Shown: piece after piece, positions 1 through 8,722 of the stretch
Layout: every line of letters starts with the position of its first letter
How positions within the stretch are numbered: position 1 is the first letter of the stretch
Source of the DNA: Hyphomicrobium sp. CS1GBMeth3
GTDB taxonomy: Bacteria > Pseudomonadota > Alphaproteobacteria > Rhizobiales > Hyphomicrobiaceae
Direction of reading: 5' to 3'
DNA length: 64,000 nucleotides
NCBI RefSeq assembly: GCF_900117455.1
Contig: NZ_FPHO01000002.1
Span: 62,001-126,000, forward strand
Translations under genes and position numbers: made by a program
The notes under the pieces: generated by a model
Told to the model about the DNA's origin: nothing
What the model saw: the letters and a program-made list of their open reading frames with translations, nothing else
Database searches by the model: none

Positions 1-156
1 GAATACGCAAGCTACCTCGAGCACGGCACATCGAAGATGGCGCCGCGCCCGTTTCTCTCGCGCGCCTACGCGGAAAACATCGGTGAAATCCGCCGGCGCG
101 CGCGACGTGCCGTCAAGCTCGGCTTCCTCGGCCGGGTCGGAAGGTGGTTCACATGA
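1..156 (+). CDS. HK97 gp10-like head-tail/tail-completion protein (C-terminal fragment)
   Basis: Only the last 51 codons are in the window; the start is to the left. The fragment reads EYASYLEHGTSKMAPRPFLS followed by a basic helix. The E-x-G-T-S-x-M-x-x-R-P-F pattern is the hallmark of the HK97 gp10 family of head-tail joining/tail-completion proteins. The TGA stop overlaps the ATG of the next gene (ATGA), consistent with translational coupling in the late operon. Family assignment rests on this short motif and on its position directly upstream of DUF3168-like and tail tube genes. Confidence 0.75.
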   Translation, partial: EYASYLEHGTSKMAPRPFLSRAYAENIGEIRRRARRAVKLGFLGRVGRWFT

Positions 157-332
157 GCAAGGTGCTCTTCGAGTTTACCGGCGAGTTCTGGCATTGGGCG
201 CGCGGCAAGTGCGTGCTGTGCAAGGCGCTGGCGCTCTTCGTCTACAAGCCGGGCGTGCTGCCCGTGTCTGAGGATGTTGCCGCTCAGGCGGAAGCCGAGG
301 GCAAGGGCCGCCGCGTCGAGGCGGGCCAATGA
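153..332 (+). CDS. Small phage protein of unknown function, 59 aa
   Basis: The ATG at 153 overlaps the stop of the gp10-like gene and the TGA overlaps the ATG of the next gene, so it is wedged between two tail genes with 4-base overlaps on both sides. This is the main reason for calling it real. The product has an aromatic N-terminus (FEFTGEFWHW), a CVLCKALALFVYKPG core with a CxxC pair, and an acidic, Ala-rich tail. I do not recognise a family. A role in head-tail joining or tail completion is only suggested by position. Confidence 0.6.
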   Translation: MSKVLFEFTGEFWHWARGKCVLCKALALFVYKPGVLPVSEDVAAQAEAEGKGRRVEAGQ

Positions 333-739
333 GCGCCGACCCGACCGACAAGCTCTTCGCGGCCGTGCGGACCAAGCTGCTCGCTGACGCGCAGATTGCA
401 TCGGCCGTGGCTGATCGCGTCGTCTCAGATTGGGGTGTGCCGCTTGATGCACCTTTCATTCGGCTCTCCGTGCCGCGCGCGCTGCCCTACGACGACGAGT
501 GTGGTGAGGGGGCGCAGATCACGCTTCGCGTTCACGTCTTCGCCGAGCACGCGGGGCCGATCCAGTGCGCCACAATCGCTGGACGGGTCCGCTCGGTCCT
601 CGACAATGCCGCGTTCCCAATCGACGGGCACGATCTCGACGAGATCACATATGAGCGCACCGACTACTTGGGCGACGCCGACAATCCGCGTCTGAGGATG
701 GGCATCGCCGTCTTCAACGTCCTCACCACCGCCATCTAA
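329..739 (+). CDS. DUF3168-like tail completion/terminator protein
   Basis: A 136-residue protein starting at an ATG that overlaps the preceding stop. It opens with a helical stretch (DKLFAAVRTKLLADAQIASAV), followed by an I-R-L-S-V-P strand, a repeated beta pattern (ITLRVHVFAEHAG) and a closing strand (RMGIAVFNVLT). This length and pattern match the DUF3168 family, phage proteins encoded between gp10-like and tail tube genes and thought to cap the tail tube at the head end. The position agrees. Assignment is from pattern and synteny rather than a catalytic motif. Confidence 0.7.
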   Translation: MSADPTDKLFAAVRTKLLADAQIASAVADRVVSDWGVPLDAPFIRLSVPRALPYDDECGEGAQITLRVHVFAEHAGPIQCATIAGRVRSVLDNAAFPIDGHDLDEITYERTDYLGDADNPRLRMGIAVFNVLTTAI

Positions 740-754
740 CGGGAGATCTCAGCC

Positions 755-1204
755 ATGGCGCGCGCTATTACGGAAACCTTTGGTCAGTTCCAGGTCCTCG
801 TCGGCGACGGCGAGGACCCTGAGGTGTTCTCGGTCATCTGCGGCCTGACGTCGAAAGGCGTGCAGCGCACGGCCTCGACGAATACGACCGTCGTGCCCGA
901 TTGCGCCAACGAAGACCTGCCCGGCTACGAAGAGGCCGACGTCGCGAGCATCGCGGTCAGCATTTCGGGCTCCGGCGTCTGGGCTCAGCAGAACCACGAG
1001 ATGCTGCTCGATTGGTTCTATTCGGCGGCGCCGAAGAACGTCAAAATCCGCAACGTCAACGCTGCGACCGGTGACACCGAATACGAGAACGGCCCGGCCA
1101 TCCTGACGACGCTGAGCCAGACCGGTGAGCGTGGTCAGAAGGTGCAGGGTGAGATCGCCATTCTGTTCACGCAGCAGCCGACCCGCGTTGCGAAGCCCGC
1201 CTGA
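755..1204 (+). CDS. Phage major tail tube protein
   Basis: 149 residues, ATG at 755 with a GGGAG ribosome-binding site about ten bases upstream. The protein is beta-rich, with features of tail tube subunits: an early core strand (GQFQVLVGDGEDPEVFSVIC), a TSKGVQRT strand, a central conserved VSISGSGVW segment and a C-terminal segment (KVQGEIAILF). It lies directly before the tail assembly chaperone and tape measure genes, the invariant place of the tail tube gene in siphoviruses. Its stop overlaps the next ATG by one base. Subunits of this kind stack into hexameric rings around the tape measure. Confidence 0.75.
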   Translation: MARAITETFGQFQVLVGDGEDPEVFSVICGLTSKGVQRTASTNTTVVPDCANEDLPGYEEADVASIAVSISGSGVWAQQNHEMLLDWFYSAAPKNVKIRNVNAATGDTEYENGPAILTTLSQTGERGQKVQGEIAILFTQQPTRVAKPA

Positions 1205-1665
1205 TGAGTAACCTGAAGGCTGAGATCAGCATCGACTGGGCAGACGGGACTTATCTGTTCCGTCTGCCCGTCAATCAGCTCCTTGAGCTGGAGCAGAAGT
1301 GCGACGCCCCGTTCGCCACCGTTTACCGACGCCTTGCTACCGGTGCCTACTCCGTCACCGATCTGCGCGAGACGCTCCGCCTTGGCCTCATCGGTGGCGG
1401 CGCCGAGCCCGTCAAGGCCCTCCAGCTCCTGAGGAACTACTTCGACGACCGGCCGAAGGCGGAGGCGTTGCCCGTGGCTCGCGCGGTGCTCGGCGCCGCC
1501 CTGTTCGGCTTCGAGGTTGATGACCTGGGAAATCAGGAAGCGGCGATGGAGGAGAGCCAAAGCGCCTCGTCGCCGCCGACTTCTACGCCTCCGCCGCGAC
1601 CGTCAGCGGGCTCTCCGTTGCGGACCTCGACCGCCTCTCGCTTTGGCAATGGGCAGCAGCCGTAA
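1204..1665 (+). CDS. Tail assembly chaperone, zero-frame product (gpG-like)
   Basis: 153 residues. The first ~110 form a compact helical domain (DWADGTYLFRLPVNQLLELE, then VTDLRETLRLGLIGGG), resembling the short tail assembly chaperone encoded upstream of tape measure genes and in gene transfer agents. After residue 110 the zero frame turns into low-complexity Ser/Pro/Thr sequence with no protein-like pattern, while the -1 frame becomes protein-like. The zero-frame product is therefore probably the short form and residues 111-153 a disordered tail. Such chaperones coat the tape measure while the tube polymerises. Confidence 0.75.
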   Translation: MSNLKAEISIDWADGTYLFRLPVNQLLELEQKCDAPFATVYRRLATGAYSVTDLRETLRLGLIGGGAEPVKALQLLRNYFDDRPKAEALPVARAVLGAALFGFEVDDLGNQEAAMEESQSASSPPTSTPPPRPSAGSPLRTSTASRFGNGQQP

Positions 1666-1766
1666 AAGGCTGGAACGACGCGCATAAGCGCGAAGACGAC
1701 AAGCCGCCGCCGATGTCTGAGGCGGACGAAAACCGGCTCTTGGGATGGAATAGCGATGGCCGTTGA
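1204..1766 (+). CDS. Tail assembly chaperone, -1 frameshift product (gpGT-like), predicted
   Basis: If ribosomes slip -1 at 1527-1533, reading continues without a stop to a TGA at 1764-1766, giving about 187 residues. The added 77 residues are protein-like: acidic-helical RLVAADFYASAAT, VADLDRLSLWQWAAAVKGWN and a charged end with MSEADENRLLGW. This contrasts with the low-complexity zero frame. The long form ends 11 bases inside the tape measure gene, so it is coupled to it. In lambda the equivalent long form links tail tube subunits to the tape measure. The short form is given as a separate entry. Confidence 0.7.
1527..1533 (+). promoter_or_regulatory. Programmed -1 ribosomal frameshift site, GGGAAAT
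   Basis: In the zero frame the sequence reads CTG GGA AAT, so the heptamer G GGA AAT has the X-XXY-YYZ form. Both tRNAs can re-pair one base back on GGG and AAA. Lambda G/T uses GGGAAAG, one base different, in the same gene position. The -1 frame is open from here to 1766. Confidence 0.7.
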
Positions 1767-4338
1767 CCTCGATCGGTACATTCTCGAACTGCAGGCTCGC
1801 ATGGATCGCTACGACCGCGATCTGTTGCGCGCTCAGCGGGCGACCGATCGCAGTCTCGGGACGATCGAGCGCCGGTTCGCGACCACCAATCGCAGCGTTC
1901 GCACGAATGTGCTTGGCATGGGCACGGCGCTCGGCGGGCTTGGTGCCTACCTCGGTGCCAAGCAAATTCGAGAGTACGCCGATAGCTGGAACAGCGTGTC
2001 GCGCGCGCTCGAGGCGGGCGAGCAGATCTTCGGTGTTCGTCTGCGCTCGGCGAGCGAACTCAACAAGCTCGCCAACGATGCGCGCATCGACAACGATGCG
2101 CTGGCCAAGCTCTACATCCGCACGGCCGCCGCGACGCGCGAACTCGGCGCGTCCGAGGAGGATGTTGCCAAGGCCACGACGACGGTAGCCAAGGCCCTAA
2201 AGTTGGGCACGGCTTCGGCTTCCGAGCAGACGTCGACCATGCTGCAGCTCTCCCAGGCCCTTCAGAAGGGCAAGCTCGACGGTGACGAGTTCCGCACCGT
2301 CATGGAAAACGCCGGCGTGGTTCAGGAATTGCTCGCCGATCGGCTGAAGGTCTCGAAGGGCGAGATCGTCAAGATGGCCGCGGCCGGGAAGCTCAGCGTC
2401 AATGAACTGTTCGGTGCACTGGTCGACGGCGCTGACAAGGTTGACCGCATCTTCAGGCAGATGCCGGCGACGATCGAGGAAAGCTTCCTCGTCCTCAACA
2501 ACAACATCGAAGAGTACATCGGTAAGCTCGACGATACCTATGGGACGACCGAGGCGCTCGTCGCGGCGGTCAAATCGTTGTCTGACAACATCGAGCCGAT
2601 TGCTGATGGCGCGCTCGTTGCTGGCGCTGCCCTCGTTACTGCGTTCTCGCCGCGGATCCTCGCATCGATCGCGGCCATGACAGTCGGCATCGGCGCGGCG
2701 GCCGGGCCGATCGGCCTGATCGGCGGCGCGCTCGCAGGCGCCGGCGGCTATGCCGAGCTATTCGGCGATAAGATGAATTTCAACATCGACCTGATGCGCA
2801 ATGCGATCAATCAGGGCGCCGACTTCGGGACGGCCTGGGGGCAGGCCTTCAGCACGGTTGATAAGCAGGGCGTGACGCTACAGGACACGTTCCGAGCGCT
2901 GGTCTCGGTGTTGGCCGATGATACGAGCGCGGCGATCCGTTCGCTCATCGATGCGATCCCCGAGGGCCTCAGCGGTGCGGCATCGACCACGCTCAGCATC
3001 GTGCGCGATCTGGTCAACAAGCTGATCGGTGCCGTTGCCTTCGCGCGCGATGCTATCTTCGAGGGCTTGGCGTCCATTCCGGCCGCGATCTCCGAGGTGC
3101 TTGTCAACGCCGTCAATGCGATGCTGCGTGGCTTGCAGACGATGCTTGATACGGTCACCGACGGCATCAACAACCTGATCGCCGGCATCAACCGGATCCC
3201 GGGTGTCGAGTTCGGCTTCCTTGTGGCGCCTGACCTTGGCCAAATCGAGAATGCCTATGCGGGTGCCGGCGCGCGGGCTGGCAAGGCCTTTTCCGATGCG
3301 GCGGGTAACCTGTCGCGCGATTGGATCGGAGAAGCTGCGGGCGCCGTCGGGAAGGCCATGGACGGCGTGCTTGACCGCGTGTCCGAGCGCGCTCGAGAGA
3401 ACGCCATGCTCCGCCAGTGGCGGCAGGGCACCGACGTAGATCGGGCCATCCCCGATAAGCCGAAGTATCCGGGCTCTACCGAAGAGGACAAAGCCGCAGC
3501 CCGGGCGCGCCGCGCCTTCGAGCGTGACATGCTGCAGATTGAGAACCGCATCGCCCTCGAAAAGCAGGAGGCCGATCTCATCGGCCGCTCCGCCTTCGAA
3601 ATCGAGAAGATGCGGACCAAGCAGGAGCTTCTGAACGAAGCCCGCAAGGCTGGCATCGAGTTGACTGAGGCGGATCTAATCAAAATCGACGCGCTCTCGG
3701 AAGGATTGGCCCGCGCCGTCACGGAAGCCGACACGCTGCGCAAGGCTTATGAGGATCTCAAGAACGATAGCCAGGAGTTCCTCTCGTCGTTCATCCGCGA
3801 CATGAAGGACGGTGCATCTGCATCTGACGCTCTGGCCGGCGCTCTCGACCGCATCGCCAACAAGCTGATTGACATGGCCGTTGAAGGGCTCGTCGAGAGC
3901 GCCCTGGGCGGGCTCACAGGCCGAGGCGGCAATGCCCAAGGGGCATCGGGCGGCCTCGCGCTGCTCAGCCTCTTTGGCTTCGCCAAGGGCGGCATTGCGG
4001 CCAATGGTCGGCCGGTGCCGCTTCCGCGATTTGCCAAAGGCGGCATCTCCCGCACGGCGTCGATCTTTGGCGAGGCTGGTCCGGAGGCCGCCGTGCCTCT
4101 TCCTGACGGCCGCAGAATCCCGGTCGAGCTGCGCATGCCCGACATGCCGAAGGCGTCAGCGGCGGGTCAGGCGGTCACGCTGACCGTGGCGCCCGTCTTC
4201 AACGTCGAGAACGGCACCCCCGAGGGCGTCGACAAGATGAAGTCGGACATCGTGCCGACCATCCAGAAAGTGGTGCGCGCCGAGGTCGGGCAGATCTTCT
4301 CGCGCAACGCTGAATTCCGGAAAATCAAGGGCAACTGA
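1756..4338 (+). CDS. Tape measure protein
   Basis: 860 residues, the longest tail gene, starting inside the frameshifted end of the chaperone. The N-terminal ~250 residues match the tape measure domain: DLDRYILELQARMDRYDRDL, then LAKLYIRTAAATRELG and FRTVMENAGVVQELLAD. A central region has hydrophobic membrane-like stretches (about 290-345), then Ala-rich amphipathic helices and a charged coiled coil near 575-690. The C-terminus has Gly-rich GFAKGG repeats and the typical FGEAGPEAAVPL segment. It sets tail length and probably assists DNA passage through the inner membrane. Length relates to tail length as in other siphoviruses. Confidence 0.92.
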   Translation: MAVDLDRYILELQARMDRYDRDLLRAQRATDRSLGTIERRFATTNRSVRTNVLGMGTALGGLGAYLGAKQIREYADSWNSVSRALEAGEQIFGVRLRSASELNKLANDARIDNDALAKLYIRTAAATRELGASEEDVAKATTTVAKALKLGTASASEQTSTMLQLSQALQKGKLDGDEFRTVMENAGVVQELLADRLKVSKGEIVKMAAAGKLSVNELFGALVDGADKVDRIFRQMPATIEESFLVLNNNIEEYIGKLDDTYGTTEALVAAVKSLSDNIEPIADGALVAGAALVTAFSPRILASIAAMTVGIGAAAGPIGLIGGALAGAGGYAELFGDKMNFNIDLMRNAINQGADFGTAWGQAFSTVDKQGVTLQDTFRALVSVLADDTSAAIRSLIDAIPEGLSGAASTTLSIVRDLVNKLIGAVAFARDAIFEGLASIPAAISEVLVNAVNAMLRGLQTMLDTVTDGINNLIAGINRIPGVEFGFLVAPDLGQIENAYAGAGARAGKAFSDAAGNLSRDWIGEAAGAVGKAMDGVLDRVSERARENAMLRQWRQGTDVDRAIPDKPKYPGSTEEDKAAARARRAFERDMLQIENRIALEKQEADLIGRSAFEIEKMRTKQELLNEARKAGIELTEADLIKIDALSEGLARAVTEADTLRKAYEDLKNDSQEFLSSFIRDMKDGASASDALAGALDRIANKLIDMAVEGLVESALGGLTGRGGNAQGASGGLALLSLFGFAKGGIAANGRPVPLPRFAKGGISRTASIFGEAGPEAAVPLPDGRRIPVELRMPDMPKASAAGQAVTLTVAPVFNVENGTPEGVDKMKSDIVPTIQKVVRAEVGQIFSRNAEFRKIKGN

Positions 4339-4988
4339 TGGCACCGACGTTTCCAAGGCCCTTTCCGCTTGGTGGGGTCTTCACGGGCGATTGCGCCTTC
4401 GATCTCGTGCGCGTCCAGACGCGCAACCTGCCGGGCAACTCGACCCCGGATGTGGCCGATGTCGCCGATCCGTATTGGCGTGGCGAGTGGCGGACGTCCG
4501 TCACGTCGCGCCAGGCCTATGCGGAGTGGGCAGCGTGGCTCGACAGTCTCCGTGGCGGCCTCAGGCTGTTCAAGGGCCGGCCGAACAGGCACTGCTGGCC
4601 CCTGACATACCCCCGTGGGTTCGCGGGCCTCACGGTCGAGGGTGACCCGTTTGACGGCCTTGGAAACCTCGCCTCGATCGGTGCCTCTCGTGACAGCGTG
4701 ACGATCGAGGGCTTGCCGGATGGTTTCACGCTGCTCGTCGGCGACTTGTTCTCGATCCCGGTCGGTGCGCGTCAGCACATCCATCGCATCACCGAGGGTG
4801 GCGTCGCGGTCGATGGCGATGTCACGGTCTACTGCGAGCCGATCATCAATCCGTCGGTTGTCGCTGGCGCAGTGCCGGTGCGGCTCGATACGCCCTACTG
4901 CGACATGATCCTGACCGAAGCGCAGATGCCGCGCAATCCGATCAAGGGCGGCACGATCTCGTTCGTCGGTCAGCAGGCGCTCATCTGA
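4338..4988 (+). CDS. Phage distal tail / baseplate-type protein, 216 aa
   Basis: It starts at an ATG overlapping the tape measure stop by one base. The sequence is beta-rich with many Trp and Gly (DPYWRGEWRTS, AEWAAWLDSLRGG) and has a pattern of small barrel strands in the second half. Position directly after the tape measure is where distal tail proteins are encoded, and size fits. I see no decisive motif, so the role is an inference from synteny. It is followed by another baseplate-type gene with a one-base overlap, suggesting one co-translated baseplate block. Confidence 0.5.
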   Translation: MAPTFPRPFPLGGVFTGDCAFDLVRVQTRNLPGNSTPDVADVADPYWRGEWRTSVTSRQAYAEWAAWLDSLRGGLRLFKGRPNRHCWPLTYPRGFAGLTVEGDPFDGLGNLASIGASRDSVTIEGLPDGFTLLVGDLFSIPVGARQHIHRITEGGVAVDGDVTVYCEPIINPSVVAGAVPVRLDTPYCDMILTEAQMPRNPIKGGTISFVGQQALI

Positions 4989-5575
4989 TGCTGACGCTAC
5001 CACCGGAAGTTATAGCGCTGGTCGAAAGCGGCCGGTTCGCGATCCGCCACCTGCTGCGCGTCGATCTTGACGGTGGATCCGAGGGCCTCTGGAACGGCTC
5101 GTATCCGCTGATCGTCTCGGACGTGACCTATGCTCCGCTCGCCGGGAATATGGTCGTCGAGGAAGTGCCCGGCTCGGTCAACCTCGACGCGGAGCGGGTG
5201 CAGGTCCGCGTCTCCGGTCTCTCGCCGGCCGTCACGGGCGTGCTCGACGGCGTGGCGTGGCATCAGCGCCCGACGGTGCTGTCGGTGGCATTCATGAACG
5301 AAGCGGGCAGTGCCGTGCATGTACTGCCGCGCTTCTCGGGGTTTCTCGACCATCTGACGATTTCCGACGTGGCGGATGGCGTCTGCGAGATCGTGGTCGA
5401 GGTCGAAAGCAATAACCGGGGCCTCTACCGGTCGTCGACGCGGGTGCGGTCGGACAACGACCAGCGCCGCGTCTCGGCGACAGATGGCTTCTTCAAGTAC
5501 GCCACGGCGGCGGCGATCGACGTGCAAATTCCTTGGGGGCGCAAGGGTGAGCAATATCCAGTCCGACCTAAATAG
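4988..5575 (+). CDS. Phage tail-tip / baseplate hub protein, DUF2163-like
   Basis: 195 residues, ATG at 4988 overlapping the previous stop. The N-terminus (IRHLLRVDLDGGSEGLWNGS, then a YAPLAGNMVVEEVPGSVNLD stretch) has the pattern of the upper baseplate hub/DUF2163-type proteins found before the cell-wall-hydrolase-like gene in siphoviruses and gene transfer agents. No catalytic residues are visible. The 3' end overlaps the start of the next gene by about 29 bases. It probably joins the distal tail to the central hub; this is from family order rather than from a diagnostic motif. Confidence 0.5.
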   Translation: MLTLPPEVIALVESGRFAIRHLLRVDLDGGSEGLWNGSYPLIVSDVTYAPLAGNMVVEEVPGSVNLDAERVQVRVSGLSPAVTGVLDGVAWHQRPTVLSVAFMNEAGSAVHVLPRFSGFLDHLTISDVADGVCEIVVEVESNNRGLYRSSTRVRSDNDQRRVSATDGFFKYATAAAIDVQIPWGRKGEQYPVRPK

Positions 5576-5984
5576 GCGTCAGCGCGCCGAGCGCTGGCCT
5601 GCTCTTTTGCGGGAGGTCGTCCGTCGCCACGCCGAGAGCCCCTTCGCATGGGGCGAGTGCGACTGCGCCACGCTGTTCGGGCAGTCGGTCGAGGCGATTG
5701 CGGGATTCGATCCTATCCCCGAACGACTGAACTACCGCACGCCTCAAGGCGCGCTTCAGAGTGTGCGCAAAGCCGGGTTCGGCTCGATGCTCGAGCTCGT
5801 CGCCGCGCGCTTCCCGGAAATCCCCCCATCGGCAGCTCAGCGCGGCGATCTCGGCTTTCTCGCCGAGGATAACGGCCCGCTCGTTTGCCCGATGATTATC
5901 GACGGATCGATTGCGCATGTGAAGGCGCTGTCGGGCTATTGCCAGATCCCCCGCGGCCTCGTTGCAAGGGCGTTTGCCGTATGA
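5547..5984 (+). CDS. DUF6950/NlpC-P60-like tail protein
   Basis: A GTG at 5547 gives 145 residues. It lies within the end of the preceding gene, and the alternative upstream starts would overlap that gene far more. The core FAWGECDCATLFGQSVEAI places a Cys within a helix start in the manner of NlpC/P60 and DUF6950 proteins. A downstream GDLGFLAE strand and a His in GSIAHVKAL could supply the rest of a Cys-His active site. Such proteins sit next to the tail hub gene and are thought to nick or modify peptidoglycan during DNA entry. The stop overlaps the next start. Confidence 0.65.
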   Translation: MSNIQSDLNRRQRAERWPALLREVVRRHAESPFAWGECDCATLFGQSVEAIAGFDPIPERLNYRTPQGALQSVRKAGFGSMLELVAARFPEIPPSAAQRGDLGFLAEDNGPLVCPMIIDGSIAHVKALSGYCQIPRGLVARAFAV

Positions 5985-8722
5985 TGCAGATCGCGCTGCT
6001 CGCGCTCGCGTTCGCAGTCTGCTGGTCAAGCCCGGCCGCTGCGGACCCGATCAGCACTCTCATCGTGAGCGCGATTGGCCTAACGGGCGCGGCTGCAACG
6101 GTTGGAACGGCGCTTCTGAACGCCGGCATGGCATTCGGGCTGAGCGCGCTTTCGCGGTCGCTGGCCCCGAAAGGGAAGCGCGGCACTGCGCAGGGAGGCC
6201 AAAACCTCTCGCTGCGCATCGAGACGGATGCTCCGCGGCAGGTCATCCTCGGCCGGCAGGCGACGGCTGGCACGCTCGCTTACTGGCAGTGCACGGGGTC
6301 GAACAATCAGACCCTGCACATGGTCATCGCGCTCGCGGACCATGAGTGCCACGGCCTTGCTGAGCTGTGGGTTGATGGCAAGCTCCGGTCTTGGAACGCC
6401 GAGACGGGCGTCGTCAGTGGTTTCGACAGCAAGCTCAAGGTCCGCTTCTATCGCGGCACGCCGGATCAGACCGTCGACACGGTGGTTCGCAACGCCTCCG
6501 GTGGCCGCTGGACCGACAACGAGCGCGGCATCGGTGTCTGCTATGCGGTCGTCGAAGCCACCGAAGACGAGAAGGTCTTCAAGGGTGGCATTCCGCAGAT
6601 CATCTTCGTCATCGATGGCGCCAAGCTCTACGATCCCCGCAAGGACGATACCGCGGGCGGGTCTGGTGCGCATCGTTGGAATGACCCGACAACCTGGGAG
6701 TTCTCGGACAACAACGCAGTCGCCATCTACAACGTTCTCCGGGGCATCTACCAGAACGGCGCGTTCCTCATGGGCCTTCTCGCGCCCGCCGACACAATCC
6801 GCATGTCGGATTTCGAGGCCGCCGCGAACGCCTGCGACGAGACGATCGCGCTTGCGGCTGGCGGCACGGAGCCGCGCTACCGCTGCTCGGTCATCGTCGA
6901 CGTCGGTCCCGGCCTCAATCCCGAGCGCGACGCTCTCGAGCTGTTGATCGAGGGCATGGCGGGCGACGTCATCTGCTCGGGCGGCATCTATCGCATCATG
7001 GCGGGCGTATCGCGGTCGAGCGTGGCGACCCTGACGGACGCGGATTTCATCGTCACCGAGCCGCTGATCGCGGATCCTCGGCGCCCGCGCACAGAACTGA
7101 CCAATGCCGTTTCGGCATCGTTCTCCGATCCGTCCCGGTCCTACAACATCGTGCCCCTTCCGACACGCTCGTCGAGCGAGGATGAGGAAGCGGACGGCGG
7201 CTATCGCTGGACGCGCGCGCTCGATCTCTCAGGGGTGCGCTCACGCACGCAGGGTCAGCGGGTGCAGGAGATCCGGCGTCGAGAGGCGCGCCGTCAACTC
7301 CGGGCGCGGGGATCGCTGCGGGCACGTTGGTTTATCCTTGAGCCAGGCGATTGGGTCACGATCAACTCGAACCGTCGCGGCTGGTCCGGGCGCACGTTCA
7401 TGATCGGCGACACGACGATCGCGGCCGACCTAGCGTCGGGCCGCGACTTCGTAGAGGTCGACGCCGAGATTGACGACTGGTCAGCCGGCATGGAGATCGC
7501 CGACGATACGGTCGCAGATCTTCCGGGCGGCGGGCCGACGCTGACGACGGTGCCCGGCTTTGTGATCGAAGCGGTCACGATCGAGGGCATTGGTGGGCAA
7601 CAGTTGCCCGGCGTCCGAGCAACATGGACGCCGATTGACGACGCAACCGTCGTCAACCTGCGTATCGAGTATCGCAAGGCCGGCGATACCGTCGTGCTGG
7701 GCGAGGTGGTCGTGCTCGACCCTTCGACCGGCCAATACACATGGACGGGCGCCATTCAAGGCGGGATCGTCTATGAGGCGCGTGCGATCCCCGTCACGCA
7801 ACCGGTGCGCGGTGTCGACTGGACGTCATGGGCGAGCACCGGGGAAGAAGCGGCGCAGCAGATCGTTGGCGTGGCGCAGTTTGCTCAGGGGGTCTCTCCC
7901 GGCTCCATCACGCCCGAGATGCTCGACGAGCAGACGCGGTTCGAACTCTACCTCGTCACGGCCCAGGAGGCGGCGCAGGGCTCGGTCAATGAGCGCTGGG
8001 CGAAGCTCAACGACAAGATCATCCAGATCGCCGAGGCGGTCGCGGCTGTGCAGCTCGATAGCGTCGAGCAGGGCGCCTTCGTGCGCCGCCAGGAGATCAT
8101 CCGCCAGACGGACACGGAGAGCCTGGCGCAGGACATCGTGGAGTTGCGCGCGCAGGTCGATGAGGACGTTGCGAGCGCCATTCAGGTGCTTGAGGCATCC
8201 GTGTTCGATCCGGACGACGGCCTTCCGTCGAAGGCCAGCGCATCGGCGCTGACGGCGCTGTCGACGACTGTCGACGGAAATACGAACTCGATTGCCGAAA
8301 TCATGGAGGTCGATAGCGAGGGGAACTCGCGATGGATGATCGGTGCCTCGAATGACGGCACGGTGGCGTTCTTTATCTCTGCGGACGGCACGCAGACCGC
8401 GAGCGAGATCACGCTCGGCGCCGGTGCCATCCGCTTCGCGAACCCTGACCCTGGTCTGAATGACGGCGAGCCGCTTAGCCTCGTCAGCATCGAAACGGTG
8501 ATGATCGACGGTGTTCCGAAGTCGCGAACCGTCTTCAACGGCGAGATGCTGGCCGATGCTCTGCGCGCCGGCTACATCTCCGCCATCGAGCTAACGGCGA
8601 TCTTTGCTCACCTCGGGTCCGGCTACGTCGACGGCGTGCTGCAAAGCAACCCGGAGAATCCCAACGGCAACCTCAAGCTCGATTTCGACAACATCGAGTT
8701 CGAACTTACGACGGCCTCCTGA
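5981..8722 (+). CDS. Central tail hub / tip attachment protein (gpJ-like)
   Basis: 913 residues from the ATG at 5981, which overlaps the previous TGA (a second in-frame ATG follows at 5984). It is the largest gene after the tape measure. The protein has the hub layout: an N-terminal segment ending in a Gly-rich stretch, a beta-rich core with APRQVILGRQATAGTLAYWQ, a fibronectin-like region (LPGVRATWTPIDDATVVNLR) near 540-640, and a helical/DUF1983-like end (FFISADGTQTASEITLGAGA). It probably forms the tail tip and carries receptor-recognition elements. Unusually, the first ~23 residues look like a Sec signal peptide (IALLALAFAVCWSSPAAADP). Confidence 0.8.
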   Translation: MMQIALLALAFAVCWSSPAAADPISTLIVSAIGLTGAAATVGTALLNAGMAFGLSALSRSLAPKGKRGTAQGGQNLSLRIETDAPRQVILGRQATAGTLAYWQCTGSNNQTLHMVIALADHECHGLAELWVDGKLRSWNAETGVVSGFDSKLKVRFYRGTPDQTVDTVVRNASGGRWTDNERGIGVCYAVVEATEDEKVFKGGIPQIIFVIDGAKLYDPRKDDTAGGSGAHRWNDPTTWEFSDNNAVAIYNVLRGIYQNGAFLMGLLAPADTIRMSDFEAAANACDETIALAAGGTEPRYRCSVIVDVGPGLNPERDALELLIEGMAGDVICSGGIYRIMAGVSRSSVATLTDADFIVTEPLIADPRRPRTELTNAVSASFSDPSRSYNIVPLPTRSSSEDEEADGGYRWTRALDLSGVRSRTQGQRVQEIRRREARRQLRARGSLRARWFILEPGDWVTINSNRRGWSGRTFMIGDTTIAADLASGRDFVEVDAEIDDWSAGMEIADDTVADLPGGGPTLTTVPGFVIEAVTIEGIGGQQLPGVRATWTPIDDATVVNLRIEYRKAGDTVVLGEVVVLDPSTGQYTWTGAIQGGIVYEARAIPVTQPVRGVDWTSWASTGEEAAQQIVGVAQFAQGVSPGSITPEMLDEQTRFELYLVTAQEAAQGSVNERWAKLNDKIIQIAEAVAAVQLDSVEQGAFVRRQEIIRQTDTESLAQDIVELRAQVDEDVASAIQVLEASVFDPDDGLPSKASASALTALSTTVDGNTNSIAEIMEVDSEGNSRWMIGASNDGTVAFFISADGTQTASEITLGAGAIRFANPDPGLNDGEPLSLVSIETVMIDGVPKSRTVFNGEMLADALRAGYISAIELTAIFAHLGSGYVDGVLQSNPENPNGNLKLDFDNIEFELTTAS

